DNA of 39,120 nucleotides. Origin: Bacteroidales bacterium (GTDB taxonomy: Bacteria; Bacteroidota; Bacteroidia; Bacteroidales; UBA932). Positions 1 through 9,471 of this stretch are shown here, piece after piece. Where the stretch lies: NCBI GenBank assembly GCA_017469745.1, contig JAFUFS010000026.1:1-39120 (forward strand), read 5' to 3'. Made by a program: the position numbers and the translations under genes. Below the pieces are notes generated by a model. That model searched no databases and was not told where the DNA came from. It saw only the letters and a program-made list of their open reading frames with translations. Positions within the stretch are counted from its first letter, which is position 1. Each line of letters opens with the position of its first letter.

Positions 1-1815
1 ATCGGAAACACGCCATGCGAAAGCTCCTGAAGGGAAGTAGCCCCACCTCTGGCCTTCGGAATAACGGCTGGATCCGTCAGCACGGAAGCTGAGGGTCAGC
101 ATGTACTTGTCCTTGAAGATATAGTTGAAACGTCCGAGCCAGGACATGAGCACCCACTGGGTGTAGCTTGACGAAGGAGTGTTCGGGGTCTCGGCGGAAC
201 CGACGTTGTAAGTCTTGGCGACATCGGAGATGTAGCCGCTGCCTGACGCCGAAAGAGTCTTGGAAATGCTCTGCTGATAGGAGAAAGCACCCATCAGGTC
301 GAAGGAATGGTTTCCAACCTCAGCCTTGTAATTGACGATGTCCTCGTTGAGGGAGAAGGCACGGCGGGTGTCGGTGATGGTGGCTGAATTGGTTGAATAG
401 ATGTACTTCTCAGTGGTGTAGGCCTGGTACTTGGCATCTGAAATCTCAGTAGCAAAGTTGGTCGTGATGGTCAGACCCTTGACAGGCTTGAACTTGAGTG
501 AAAGGTTGGCATCGGTCAGATCAGTAACGGTCTGGTAGGATGACTCGTTGGCCATAAGGATAGGGTTCTTGATCTCATGGGAGGACCAGGGGAACCAGGA
601 ACGGAGATCCTTGTAGTTTCCGTTCTCATCGTAAATGGTGAACAACGGCGAAGCCGAGTATGTACCTCCGATCATGGAAGAACCACCGTTTCCTCCGGCA
701 TCAGTCTGGTTCATCTTGTCGATGAGGGTGTAACCCAGATTCAAGGTGACATTGACATACTTGTTGACGTCAGCATCGATAGTACTGCGGATGTTGTACT
801 TGTCATAGTAGCTGTTCTCGATGAGACCGTCCCTCAGCATGCCCGAACCGCTTATGAAGTAGCGGATGTTGTCCGAACCGCCCGAAACGGTGACGCTGTG
901 GTTGGTTGTAGGAGCCGGACGGAAAACCTCTTTCTGCCAATCGGTTCCCTTGCCCATCGCTGAAATCTCTGCATCGGAGAAAGCAGGCTCAGAGAGGGTG
1001 TTGGAATTGACAAGGTAGATGTTGTAGAACCTGGCCCACTCCTGGGCATCCATCAGGTCAAGCCTCTTGATCTGGTACTGCATACCGCTCTGGACATCGT
1101 ACTGGACCTTGGCCTTGCCGCTCTTTCCTTTCTTGGTGGTGATGAGGACGACACCGTTCGCACCACGGCTACCGTAGATTGCGGTAGCGGAAGCATCCTT
1201 CAGGACCTCGAGGGACTCGATGTCATAGGTGTTGATGGAAGCAGTGCTGGAAGGGATTCCATCTATGATGTACAGAGGATCGTTGCTGCCCTTGATGGAG
1301 TTGACACCACGGATACGGATAGTATAATCACCTTCCGGGCTACCTGTGTTCTGGGAGATGACGACTCCAGGAACACGGCCCTGAAGAGCGTAAATAGGAT
1401 CCGTAACAGGATAGGCGGTCAACTCTTCCGTGGAAACATGAGAAATGGAACCGGTCAGGTCACGACGTTTCATGGTTCCATAACCAATAACCACAGTTTC
1501 CGTCAGAGAGAGGGAGTCATCTTCGAGGACGACTGTAATGTTTCCTTGCCCGGGAGCAACCTCGACTTGCTTGGAAACATAGCCAAGAGAGGTGATGTCC
1601 AGGACAACAGTACCTGAAGGAACCGAAAGCGAGAAGGTTCCATCGAGATTCGTGACAGTTCCCTGAGTGGTTCCGGAGACCACGACGCCGGCGCCCATCA
1701 ACGGGGCCCCATTTGCATCACGGACTACTCCTCTCACTGTGCGGTTCTGCGAGAACAGACCGACAGCCGTTACCATCGACAGGAACAATGTCAAGATTAA
1801 GGCTTTTTTAAACAT
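1..1815 (-). CDS. SusC/RagA-family TonB-dependent outer-membrane receptor, 3' end cut by the window edge
   Basis: The frame is open from ATG at 1815 to the first base, giving 605 codons, about 55-60% of a usual SusC. The N-terminus has a signal peptide ending near FSQN, then a carboxypeptidase-regulatory-like beta-sandwich (GVVRDANGAPLMGAGVVVSG... LGYVSK), a TonB-box-like stretch (TETVVIGYG) and a plug domain (LQGRVPGVVISQ, IRIRGVNS, DASATAIYGSRGANGVVLITTK). The barrel runs off the edge. Such proteins import oligomers through the outer membrane using TonB energy, with a SusD lidding lipoprotein; the partner would lie outside the window to the left. It belongs to the same broad family as the two receptors at 6090 and 12462 but is clearly more distant from them. 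It has its own promoter and palindrome (1862-1903). Family confidence is high; the substrate is unknown. Confidence 0.93.
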   Translation of the reverse strand, partial: MFKKALILTLFLSMVTAVGLFSQNRTVRGVVRDANGAPLMGAGVVVSGTTQGTVTNLDGTFSLSVPSGTVVLDITSLGYVSKQVEVAPGQGNITVVLEDDSLSLTETVVIGYGTMKRRDLTGSISHVSTEELTAYPVTDPIYALQGRVPGVVISQNTGSPEGDYTIRIRGVNSIKGSNDPLYIIDGIPSSTASINTYDIESLEVLKDASATAIYGSRGANGVVLITTKKGKSGKAKVQYDVQSGMQYQIKRLDLMDAQEWARFYNIYLVNSNTLSEPAFSDAEISAMGKGTDWQKEVFRPAPTTNHSVTVSGGSDNIRYFISGSGMLRDGLIENSYYDKYNIRSTIDADVNKYVNVTLNLGYTLIDKMNQTDAGGNGGSSMIGGTYSASPLFTIYDENGNYKDLRSWFPWSSHEIKNPILMANESSYQTVTDLTDANLSLKFKPVKGLTITTNFATEISDAKYQAYTTEKYIYSTNSATITDTRRAFSLNEDIVNYKAEVGNHSFDLMGAFSYQQSISKTLSASGSGYISDVAKTYNVGSAETPNTPSSSYTQWVLMSWLGRFNYIFKDKYMLTLSFRADGSSRYSEGQRWGYFPSGAFAWRVSD

Positions 1816-1861
1816 AGGTAATTGATTAAAGTGAGAAAAATATGGGTTTTCGAATGTGGTT

Positions 1862-1903
1862 TTTTGCGCTAATTAAGCCCAATATAACCAAAATTGCGCA
1901 AAA
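1862..1903 (-). promoter_or_regulatory. Probable susC promoter with inverted repeat centred on the -7 box
   Basis: On the minus strand a -7-like box TATATTGG (1886-1879) lies upstream of the ATG at 1815. Inward-reading arms TTTTGCGCTAATT (1862-1874) and TTTTGCGCAATTT (1903-1891, minus strand) flank it symmetrically; the centre, 1882.5, equals the centre of the -7 box. The -33 element is poor (TTCA at the expected 19-base distance). The minus-strand stretch CGCAAnTTnGGTTATnTTG is shared with the promoter near 9490. Promoter function is inferred. Confidence 0.5.
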
Positions 1904-1927
1904 CATGAACAACCGGTAACAAAAAAA

Positions 1928-1950
1928 CTGCCTGCAAGATGCGCAGGCAG
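1928..1950 (-). terminator. Rho-independent terminator of the phosphatase/phosphodiester-glycosidase gene
   Basis: Arms CTGCCTGC (1928-1935) and GCAGGCAG (1943-1950) are perfectly complementary around a 7-base loop. On the minus strand the hairpin is followed by seven T. It lies about 30 bases beyond the stop codon at 1981. Confidence 0.85.
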
Positions 1951-1980
1951 CGATAATCAATTGACTATATTCGAATAAGC

Positions 1981-4122
1981 CTATTCGCCCTGATGATCGA
2001 GGATGTGGATGTGGGTGATGACTTTCCTTTCCTTGTCGTGCTTGAAAGTCCTTGATGAAGAAGGGTAATTGACGACATTAGTCTCTTCCTGCCCGCGACC
2101 TTTAACGCACAAGGCAGTAGAGCCGCCTCCGTCAAGGTTCATCGCCTGTGCCGGATGGAAGTGCTTCTCGAGGAATGAAGTAAGCTCAAAGGCGCTCATG
2201 CCGTCGGCTATCCCGGGTCTGCGGCCGTCCACGACGATCAGGAGAAGATGATTGTCATCCGTCAGCGCCGCTGCCGTACGAGGATGCCTGACTGCCTGGT
2301 GGTAGTAAGGGTCTTCACGGTAAAGGCCGGCAATCTGTTCCTGAGTCAAGGAACTGGTTGCGAAATACTTGCCCACTGGCACATGGTTGTCGATCAGCAT
2401 CGGGGCACATCCGAACACATTCCGGGAATCAAGCCCGGCAAAAGCCTTCCTCCTCTCTTCGAGATTCTTGTCCTTCCCGGTGTACTCGATCCTGACATTC
2501 CTTCCGTCCGTGCTGATTGAGCAGTCCGTCTTCCATTGAGGGACAAAGCCGTTGTAAGGAACAACATCGCTGTCAATGTTGTGGTAGACGGTTCCGTCGA
2601 CCTTGATAAAGGACGACTGGGGCTCGTAGGTGGCATTGACGGTAGCCACTGCACCGGCCTTCTTGAACGCATCGGAAGTCGTGGTCCTGTTCTCATCATA
2701 AGTAAACTTGACGGAATAGCGAGGATTGTTCAGGTCCACGTCGACCACGGAGATGATCTGGTTGGCACCGGAGATTTCTTCCTTCCCGCTGAAACGCTTG
2801 TAGACAAGTCCGTCCTGGACGATGTCGGTCTGCCATCCATTCCTGAGGAAGGAAGGACGGTTCTCAAGGACATCCTCGTAATGGGCCCTCAGGTCCGACC
2901 AGTGGTAGAAGGGCCACTTGTCAGTCTTGACGCCGGCGATCCTGGCTTCGTTCTCATTGAGAAGGACCTTTACAAGGATGTCCTTGGAGCCCTTCTTCCT
3001 GAAGAACACCATCTGGATGTTGGCACCCATCGGGCAGGTGTTCGTAAGGTTCCATGAGGTCTCAGGATGCTCAGGATCACTGACCGGAGAGCAGCTTCCC
3101 TCGATGTCCATCTCAACTGCAAGAGGAGCTATCTGGGTGTCATGGCCATACCTAAGGGTAGCCCTGTACTTCCCGTCAGCGAGGGCCTTGTCCGCATGGT
3201 CGATCATGTGACGAAGAGTAGTGGAAGCCTCGTCGCGGACGATCTCACCGAATTCCTCGGAGGGACCGACGATGAAATATTCCTTCCAGTTGACAGCCCT
3301 CCAGACCCCGTAGAAGTCATCGTAAGTGAAGTATTTGTAGAGATCGACTCCAAGTTCGTCGTTCAGGGCGTTGTCAATCGCAAGCTCCCAGATGTACCTC
3401 GTGAAGCGCCTCCTGTCATCAGGGGTCATGAAGGTGTTCTTCCCTGACTCACCGTAAGTGAATATCTTGTCGAGCAGAGCCTCGTTGGAGCCTTCCTCAA
3501 GCACCCGGCCGTCAAAATCCTTCCCGTACTCGCGGGAAACCGCAGAGACTGGGAACGAATTGAAGACCTCGGCCTGGACTTTGGGCCCGACATGACGGTC
3601 ATAGGTCACCTTGGGATTCCGGGCCGTGATGGCGTCGAGGCTGTAGGCCATGCTCATGATGCATCTCTGGCTCGTTGAGGCGTAGACATCGATCCTGCAG
3701 TCTGATCCGGTGAATATCTCTGGATAGCGGGAGACCGTCCTGCTCATGATGTGGTTGTGTTCACGACCGCCCCTGGGGAGCAGCATTCCTGACAGGCCGA
3801 CAGCGTCAGAAGCTATCTTCCTCACATCTTCCAGAAGATTCTTGCCCATGGGAGTAAGATACCCTCCCCTTTCGGCCGTTTCCAGGATCTCCAGCGGCTT
3901 GGTGTAGCTGGCATCGGAGAGCAGATACCGGCTTCCGTGCCTCTGGAAGGTAGAAATGTAGACCGGCTTGTAACCCGCAGGGGCCTTGGTGAAACTAGTC
4001 TCCACATCAGGATATGGTGCATAGGACCATGTCAGGCTCCTGATGTCCTGGGCGAAAGCCGATGAAAAGAGCAGTAGCATCGCCACCATGGCGACAAATC
4101 TCTTGGAATGATGAAGAATCAT
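1981..4122 (-). CDS. Secreted histidine acid phosphatase fused to a phosphodiester-glycosidase (NAGPA-like) domain
   Basis: A 713-aa protein with a signal peptide (MLLLFSSAFAQ, cleavage near residue 25). Residues about 50-350 form a histidine phosphatase, branch 2 (phytase/MINPP-like): RHGSR at 61-65 with nucleophile H62, and the proton-donor HD at 327-328 (RYGHDTQIAPL). Residues about 470-713 match the phosphodiester glycosidase family (DUF2233/NAGPA, the uncovering-enzyme fold): RHPRTAAAL, VVDGRRPG, then LDGGGSTAL at 663-671. The two parts would hydrolyse phosphomonoesters and sugar-1-phosphodiesters in the periplasm or at the surface. I chose ATG at 4122 because it opens directly on a signal peptide; the longer frame to 4233 would overlap the susD gene and place 37 unlikely residues ahead. 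It sits between two susC-type units with its own promoter and terminator. Both domains keep their signature residues; the true substrate is unknown. Confidence 0.88.
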   Translation of the reverse strand: MILHHSKRFVAMVAMLLLFSSAFAQDIRSLTWSYAPYPDVETSFTKAPAGYKPVYISTFQRHGSRYLLSDASYTKPLEILETAERGGYLTPMGKNLLEDVRKIASDAVGLSGMLLPRGGREHNHIMSRTVSRYPEIFTGSDCRIDVYASTSQRCIMSMAYSLDAITARNPKVTYDRHVGPKVQAEVFNSFPVSAVSREYGKDFDGRVLEEGSNEALLDKIFTYGESGKNTFMTPDDRRRFTRYIWELAIDNALNDELGVDLYKYFTYDDFYGVWRAVNWKEYFIVGPSEEFGEIVRDEASTTLRHMIDHADKALADGKYRATLRYGHDTQIAPLAVEMDIEGSCSPVSDPEHPETSWNLTNTCPMGANIQMVFFRKKGSKDILVKVLLNENEARIAGVKTDKWPFYHWSDLRAHYEDVLENRPSFLRNGWQTDIVQDGLVYKRFSGKEEISGANQIISVVDVDLNNPRYSVKFTYDENRTTTSDAFKKAGAVATVNATYEPQSSFIKVDGTVYHNIDSDVVPYNGFVPQWKTDCSISTDGRNVRIEYTGKDKNLEERRKAFAGLDSRNVFGCAPMLIDNHVPVGKYFATSSLTQEQIAGLYREDPYYHQAVRHPRTAAALTDDNHLLLIVVDGRRPGIADGMSAFELTSFLEKHFHPAQAMNLDGGGSTALCVKGRGQEETNVVNYPSSSRTFKHDKERKVITHIHILDHQGE

Positions 4123-4137
4123 TTTTCTGACTATTTG

Positions 4138-4155
4138 GTTATATGCAAATATAAC
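4138..4155 (-). promoter_or_regulatory. Promoter of the phosphatase fusion gene
   Basis: On the minus strand TATATTTG (4153-4146) fits the Bacteroidota -7 consensus TAnnTTTG perfectly and lies about 24 bases upstream of the ATG at 4122. Only a T-rich stretch stands at the -33 place. A perfect inverted repeat GTTATAT-GCAA-ATATAAC (4138-4155) covers the box. The site follows directly after the terminator of the upstream susD, so the gene has its own transcript. Confidence 0.5.
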
Positions 4156-4176
4156 AAGTAAAACAGATAATAAAAA

Positions 4177-4204
4177 CAGGCAGGGCCCTGATCGGCCCTG
4201 CCTG
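4177..4204 (-). terminator. Rho-independent terminator after the first susCD pair
   Basis: Arms CAGGCAGGGCC (4177-4187) and GGCCCTGCCTG (4194-4204) are perfectly complementary (11 bp) around a 6-base loop. On the minus strand the stem is followed by TTTTTATTAT. It lies 23 bases beyond the susD stop codon. Confidence 0.92.
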
Positions 4205-4226
4205 GGAATTGTGATAAACAGTTCTA

Positions 4227-6077
4227 CTACCAACCGGGGTTCTGGGTGAGGCCGTTGCCGTACTCAGAATGCTTGAGGTCGAGGACGACCTGAGGGATAG
4301 GATAGAGATACTGACGCTCAGGCCATGCACGTCCGCCCTGGTTCCAGAATACCATGTAACCGTTGCCGACAGGCTTGGTGTTGAGGAAGTTGGAATTCTT
4401 GGTACCACAGTAGACACCTATACTGGAATAGGTAGGATCGCCGATGGCATCAGTGTCATAGAAGTAGATGTCATAGGTGCCGTCACCATTCAGGTCGACA
4501 GGAGCGTTGATTGCAGGTACGAAGATTCCCTCCCAAGGATCAGTGACCCAGAGATCGCATAGTCCCCAGCGCTTGAGGTCGATGAGACGGAAGCCCTCGT
4601 AAGCAAGCTCGATCTCTCTCTCACGCATGACTTCAAGCAGGACAGGATTGCCTGCCATAGGAGGATAGTACGCAGCGATGTAAGGCTCGGCCTCGGTAGG
4701 ACGGGTGGTCAGTGTACCGGTAGCAGCAGTACCTCCGGTGATGCCAGCCCTCTTGCGGAGAGCTCCGACGGTCATTGCCCAGTCGGCATCGGTGAGGGTA
4801 CCGAGCTCAGCCTTTGCCTCTGCATAGTTGAGAAGAACCTCAGCATAACGCAACAGAGGTACATTGTTGTCATTCGTACGGGCATCATCATAGGAGACAT
4901 CGTCCATGACGAACTTAGTAACCTCGTAGCCGGTAGTTGAATGGCCCTGAATGTTGGCTGTTGTAGGAACATACTGTCCGGTGGCGTTCTTCTTGGTGTA
5001 GTCGAAGGCACGGATGGTCTGGTTCAGACGGGTGTCACGGTCCTTGGTTTCTTCGAAGAACTGCTTGTAAGAGCCGTCGGCATTGAACTCATTGTAAGGA
5101 GTACCGTCGATGTTGAGGTAGGTTTGTGCGAACTTGCGGCTCATTCCAAGGTGAGGACCGTAAGTGGAGGAGTTCCACCACCAGTTCTGCTCACCGAGCT
5201 GGATTCCTGCAGTACAGACAATGGCCATGATGACCTCATCAGTACAGGTGTTGATTGACACGAACAGATCACGATAAGCTCCCCTTCCGCCCTCTTCGTA
5301 GGCAGGGCTGGCAGTGTGAATGCCGTAGGGTCCCTTGTCGATGACCTCCTTGGCGGCGGCAGCTGCCATGTTGTAGAGGTCATTGGATGAATACTGGGTA
5401 CATCCAGTGCGGGCTATGTCAAGCTGGTCACCTGCATGGTACTTCCTCCATGCTGCTTCGAACAGGCAGACGCGGGACTTGAAGGCCGGAGCAACCCACT
5501 TGTTGACAAGTGAAGAATTGTCAGTAGCAGAGCTCACGGTGATGTTGTTGTAGGCGTAGTCAAGATCCTCGATGATCTTGGTGATGATTACGTCACGGGT
5601 GTCCTGTCCTTTGTAGAGCTCAGGATCTTCGGGAGAGTTGAACACCTTCTCGATCCACGGCACGGGGCCGTAGGTAACGAGCTTGTCGAAGTAGAAACGA
5701 GCCCTGAAGAGACGGGCGATTCCGTTGTAGTTGTTGCGTACCGTCTCAGGGACCTTGTCACTTACGTTGTTCTCGAGGAAGAAATTGATGTTCCTCAGAG
5801 CGGTCCAGGACCAGCTGGTGGAAGAGTTGACCGTGTAGGCGCCGACTTCCATTCCGCTGATCGAGTTCTTCGGGCCGTAATCTATGGTCGCATTCCTGTG
5901 GGAAGCATCCGAATAGGTCGGCAGCACATTGTAGAAGGAGTAAGCATAAGTTTTCAAACCTCCCTCGGAGCTGAATACCATGTCAACGCTCGCCTCGGAC
6001 TTGGGGTCCTCGTCGAAGTTGCAGGCAGTAACCAGCAAAGCGGCTGAAGCCAATACAAAAAGCAATATCTTTTTCAT
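4227..6077 (-). CDS. SusD/RagB-family surface lipoprotein, copy 1
   Basis: A 616-aa lipoprotein: basic start MKK, hydrophobic core and lipobox VTAC with C19, followed by an acidic NFDED stretch as in Bacteroidota surface-exported lipoproteins. The rest is a SusD fold with TPR-like helices: FLEN, ARFYFDKLVTYGPVPW, RDTRLNQT, LRYAEVLLNYAEAKAELG and the C-terminal REREIELAYEGFRLIDLKRWG typical of the family. SusD caps the SusC barrel and binds substrate. It starts 12 bases after the susC stop (6090) and ends the operon, with a strong terminator at 4177. It is a close paralogue of 10602-12449; the differences cluster in short blocks, for example around the DRDTRL loop and the segment GIQLGEQN versus GMNSGEHN, which may alter ligand contacts (inference). 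Confidence 0.96.
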   Translation of the reverse strand: MKKILLFVLASAALLVTACNFDEDPKSEASVDMVFSSEGGLKTYAYSFYNVLPTYSDASHRNATIDYGPKNSISGMEVGAYTVNSSTSWSWTALRNINFFLENNVSDKVPETVRNNYNGIARLFRARFYFDKLVTYGPVPWIEKVFNSPEDPELYKGQDTRDVIITKIIEDLDYAYNNITVSSATDNSSLVNKWVAPAFKSRVCLFEAAWRKYHAGDQLDIARTGCTQYSSNDLYNMAAAAAKEVIDKGPYGIHTASPAYEEGGRGAYRDLFVSINTCTDEVIMAIVCTAGIQLGEQNWWWNSSTYGPHLGMSRKFAQTYLNIDGTPYNEFNADGSYKQFFEETKDRDTRLNQTIRAFDYTKKNATGQYVPTTANIQGHSTTGYEVTKFVMDDVSYDDARTNDNNVPLLRYAEVLLNYAEAKAELGTLTDADWAMTVGALRKRAGITGGTAATGTLTTRPTEAEPYIAAYYPPMAGNPVLLEVMREREIELAYEGFRLIDLKRWGLCDLWVTDPWEGIFVPAINAPVDLNGDGTYDIYFYDTDAIGDPTYSSIGVYCGTKNSNFLNTKPVGNGYMVFWNQGGRAWPERQYLYPIPQVVLDLKHSEYGNGLTQNPGW

Positions 6078-6089
6078 CGCATTATTCTT

Positions 6090-9000
6090 TTAGAAGGTGA
6101 TGTTGAGACCGAGTGAGAAGGTGCTCATGATAGGATAGTTGTAAGCATCTCCACGACCGGTGTTGAGGTCGGGATCAGATACTCCGATGTTGGAGACGTT
6201 GATGTCACGAGTGTACTTGTACATAGGTGACCATGTCCAGACGTTCTCGCCGGTGAAATAGACACCGATCTGCTCGATGTTGAGCTTCCTGGTCAACTTC
6301 TTGGGAAGGTTGTAACCGACCTGGAGGTTCTTCAGGCGGATGTAGGAGACATCCATCATGTAACGGGTGTTGGCAAAGTAACCTCCCTGGTAGAAGATAC
6401 GGTTGTAACCTGAGTAGCGAGGCAGGTAGGCGTCGGTGTTGTCCTCGGTCCAGTAGTTGCCGATGTGCCACTTGGGCAGGTAGTTGTAAGGACGGTTGTA
6501 CTGTCCCCAGAGAGTGGAACCTTCGTTGGAAGGATACCAGTCCTGCTTGCCGACTCCCTGGAAGAAGGCGGTCACCCAGAAATTGTTCCAGTCAAGGGAA
6601 AGATTGAAGCTGTACATGTAACGGGGATCCTCATTACCGATGATTTTACGGTCACCAGGTTCGTCGACAGTGTTCCTGCCACGGCTGATGTAACCGTCAC
6701 CATCGAGATCTTCATAAATCGGATCTCCAAGGCGTTGCTTGTAATCCTTGGTGAAAGGAACCAGAGGGTTGTAATAGCTCTGGCCTGCGGCTTTAGCCTT
6801 TGCTTCGGCAGCATCGATGGCGGCTTGGTCCTGCCAGAGTCCATTGACCACGAAGCCCCAGAGTTCGCCGATCCTCATGCCTTCATAGTAGTTGCCCTGG
6901 AGGGACTGGTTGGCATAAGTGGAAAGGGTCTTCTGCTTGTTGTTGTACTTGTCGATAATCGAATAGTAGTCGGACAGGGTTGCCCTGATGCTGTAGCCGA
7001 ACGGCTTGCCGGCAAGGTCGAAGCTGTCCTTCCAGGTAAGGCTTACCTCGAATCCGTAGGTAGAGAGGTCGGCGTAATTGCCCTTAGGGGAAGAAGCGCC
7101 GAACACATTCGGGACGGTAGGACCGGCAACAATCATGTCTTTGGTCTTGCGGACATAGTAGTCAGCAGATCCAAAGAGACGGCCGTTGAGGAAGCCGAAA
7201 TCGATACCACCATCATAAGTTGTCGCGGTCTCCCAGGTCAGATCCTCAGGAAGGGCTGCCGGAGAAGACATGTAGCGCTGCCTGATACCGTTGAGGATGT
7301 AGTCTGAAGTGGACACACTCAAAGTCTGCTTGTACTGGTAGTTGCCAAGTCCGTTGGCGTTACCGAGGGAACCGTAGGAAGCACGGAACTTCAGCTGGGA
7401 GATTGCAGAAGGAGAAACATGCCACCAAGGCTCCTCAGTAACCCTCCAACCGAAGGAGAATGAAGGGAAGAAAGCCCAGCGGTGATTTGCAGGGAACCTG
7501 GAGGAAACGTCGTAACGACCGTTGACCTCGAAGAGATACCTGTTGTCGAAGCTATAATTCAACCTTCCGAAGAAACCGCCGAATTCATATGCCCTCCAAG
7601 TGGAGTTGACGACCTTGTTGTCGACGCCGAATGCAAGCTGGACGTTTTCCACGTCAGGGGTAAGGAGGTCGTCATTACGCTCATAGACCCTCTTGTAACG
7701 GCTCTGCTCGTAGTTCCAACCGGCCATTGCTTTGAAATAATGCTTGTCAGCAAAGGTGTCTTCATACTCACCATAGATGTTGGTGGCGAGGTAGCGGGTA
7801 GCGTCAGCATATTCAGCAATCTGGCTCTGGGTACCTGCAATGGTCTCGAAGATAGGGTCTCCTGCACCATCGACACCCTTCACGTATTCAGAACGTACCT
7901 GCTTGATGTTGAGGTCGTAGGTGGTCTTCTTGTAGGTGAAGTCACCATTGAAACGGAGACGGTTGTCAAAGAACTTGGCAGTGGCGGAAGCCGTGTTGCG
8001 GAAGACTTCATTGACCGTGGTCCTGCCGCTGTGACCCATGAGGAGATCACCGACGGTGTAGACTCCTGAATAGGTCAGGGAACCATCATCGTTGTAGATA
8101 GGAGATGAAGGGTGACCCTCATCGGAGATGTTACGCCAGATGTCTCCTGAACCCTCTGAATAGGTCATAGGGTTGTAGTACTTATTGTAAGCAACTTCAA
8201 CATTGTTGTTGATCTTCAACCAAGGAGTAACCTGGTAACCGGCCTTGAAACGGGTATTGTAGCTGTTATACCTATCGGTCTGGGTCGGGCTGTCGAAGAG
8301 TCCGTCATAGTAGTAATACCTTCCGGAAACATAGTAGTCGAACTTGCCCTCGGTTCCGGAAAGAGAAAGGTTGTGGCTCTGGCTGAACACCCAGTCCTTG
8401 TAAAGGGTGCCGTAGTAGTCCACATCCTCAGGATAATAAACATAACGTCCCTTGGTTCCGATCGAACCGTCGGAAACTACGGTACCGAAGTTACCGCTGT
8501 CATGACGGCGCTTGTATTCTTCAAGCCAAGCAAGTGAGAACTGCTGGGACTTGTTGATACCGGAAGGGTTGGAGAGCTGATAGTTGTTGTAGGCCTTGTA
8601 GAAATGCTCAGCCCAGACATAACCGTCAGTCACGAGATCCAGAAGGTTCTCAGGCTTCTGCATTGAGAAATTGGCATTGTAAGTGATCTTCGGCTTACCT
8701 GCGGATGCACTCTTCGTGGTGATGAGGACGACTCCGTAAGGAGCACGGGCTCCGTAGATAGCGGAAGCTGCAGCGTCCTTCAGAACGGAGATGCTCTCGA
8801 TATCGTCAGGGTTGACCATGGAAGGATCTCCTTCAACACCGTCGATGAGGACGAGGGCGCTGCCACCGTTGATGGAACCGGTACCACGGACATTGAAGTC
8901 AGCGGTACGGCCAGGCTTACCGTCACCCAGGGTGATGTTGAGGTTAGGGACTGCACCGACCAGCATCTGAGTAAGGTTGGCACTGGTACGGCCCTCAAAG

Positions 9001-9395
9001 GCCTCCTCTCCGATGGCTTCGACAGCACCGGTAAGGTTCACCTTCTTCTGGGAACCGTAACCGACGACGACAGTCTCATCAAGAGAGAAAGCATCGTCCT
9101 CGAGGACGACAGCGACGCGGCTTTCGCCAGCAGGAACATTCACGGTCTTGGTAGCATAACCAAGAGAGGAAACTTCCAGGGCGACGTTGCCCGACGGAAC
9201 CGACAGGCTGAAGGTTCCGTCTACATTCGTGACGGTTCCGTTAGTGGTGCCTGAAACGACGACGCCAGCTCCGATGAGGGGATCGCCTTTGGCGTCACGA
9301 ACGACACCAGTCACCGTACGGTTCTGTGCAAACAGACCGAACGACGTGACCACTGACAGGAACAGCGTCAAGATCAAAGAATGTTTGTGAAACAT
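6090..9395 (-). CDS. SusC/RagA-family TonB-dependent receptor, copy 1
   Basis: 1101 aa, full length for the family. It has a signal peptide (MFHKHSLILTLFLS... FAQ, about 24 residues), a carboxypeptidase-regulatory-like domain (about 27-105), a TonB-box-like stretch (LDETVVVGYGSQKK), a plug domain with LTQMLVGAVPNLNI, FNVRGTGSINGGSALVLIDGVEGD and AASAIYGARAPYGVVLITTK, and a 22-strand barrel ending in TFSLGLNITF with the C-terminal Phe usual for outer-membrane proteins. It forms an operon with the susD at 4227. It is nearly the same as the receptor at 12462 from about residue 110 on, whereas the N-terminal beta-sandwich differs clearly. Transcription probably starts near 9480 from the palindrome-bracketed promoter. 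Confidence 0.97.
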   Translation of the reverse strand: MFHKHSLILTLFLSVVTSFGLFAQNRTVTGVVRDAKGDPLIGAGVVVSGTTNGTVTNVDGTFSLSVPSGNVALEVSSLGYATKTVNVPAGESRVAVVLEDDAFSLDETVVVGYGSQKKVNLTGAVEAIGEEAFEGRTSANLTQMLVGAVPNLNITLGDGKPGRTADFNVRGTGSINGGSALVLIDGVEGDPSMVNPDDIESISVLKDAAASAIYGARAPYGVVLITTKSASAGKPKITYNANFSMQKPENLLDLVTDGYVWAEHFYKAYNNYQLSNPSGINKSQQFSLAWLEEYKRRHDSGNFGTVVSDGSIGTKGRYVYYPEDVDYYGTLYKDWVFSQSHNLSLSGTEGKFDYYVSGRYYYYDGLFDSPTQTDRYNSYNTRFKAGYQVTPWLKINNNVEVAYNKYYNPMTYSEGSGDIWRNISDEGHPSSPIYNDDGSLTYSGVYTVGDLLMGHSGRTTVNEVFRNTASATAKFFDNRLRFNGDFTYKKTTYDLNIKQVRSEYVKGVDGAGDPIFETIAGTQSQIAEYADATRYLATNIYGEYEDTFADKHYFKAMAGWNYEQSRYKRVYERNDDLLTPDVENVQLAFGVDNKVVNSTWRAYEFGGFFGRLNYSFDNRYLFEVNGRYDVSSRFPANHRWAFFPSFSFGWRVTEEPWWHVSPSAISQLKFRASYGSLGNANGLGNYQYKQTLSVSTSDYILNGIRQRYMSSPAALPEDLTWETATTYDGGIDFGFLNGRLFGSADYYVRKTKDMIVAGPTVPNVFGASSPKGNYADLSTYGFEVSLTWKDSFDLAGKPFGYSIRATLSDYYSIIDKYNNKQKTLSTYANQSLQGNYYEGMRIGELWGFVVNGLWQDQAAIDAAEAKAKAAGQSYYNPLVPFTKDYKQRLGDPIYEDLDGDGYISRGRNTVDEPGDRKIIGNEDPRYMYSFNLSLDWNNFWVTAFFQGVGKQDWYPSNEGSTLWGQYNRPYNYLPKWHIGNYWTEDNTDAYLPRYSGYNRIFYQGGYFANTRYMMDVSYIRLKNLQVGYNLPKKLTRKLNIEQIGVYFTGENVWTWSPMYKYTRDINVSNIGVSDPDLNTGRGDAYNYPIMSTFSLGLNITF

Positions 9396-9471
9396 AGGTT
9401 TGTGGATTAATTAAACAAGTGTTTATAAATGGTATTTTGGTACACTAGTCTATTTGAACAATAGTGGTTCG

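Noticed and set aside
4123..4233. Longer N-terminus for the phosphatase fusion starting at 4233
   Set aside because: It would read through a transcription terminator and overlap susD; the ATG at 4122 starts directly on a signal peptide after a -7 box.
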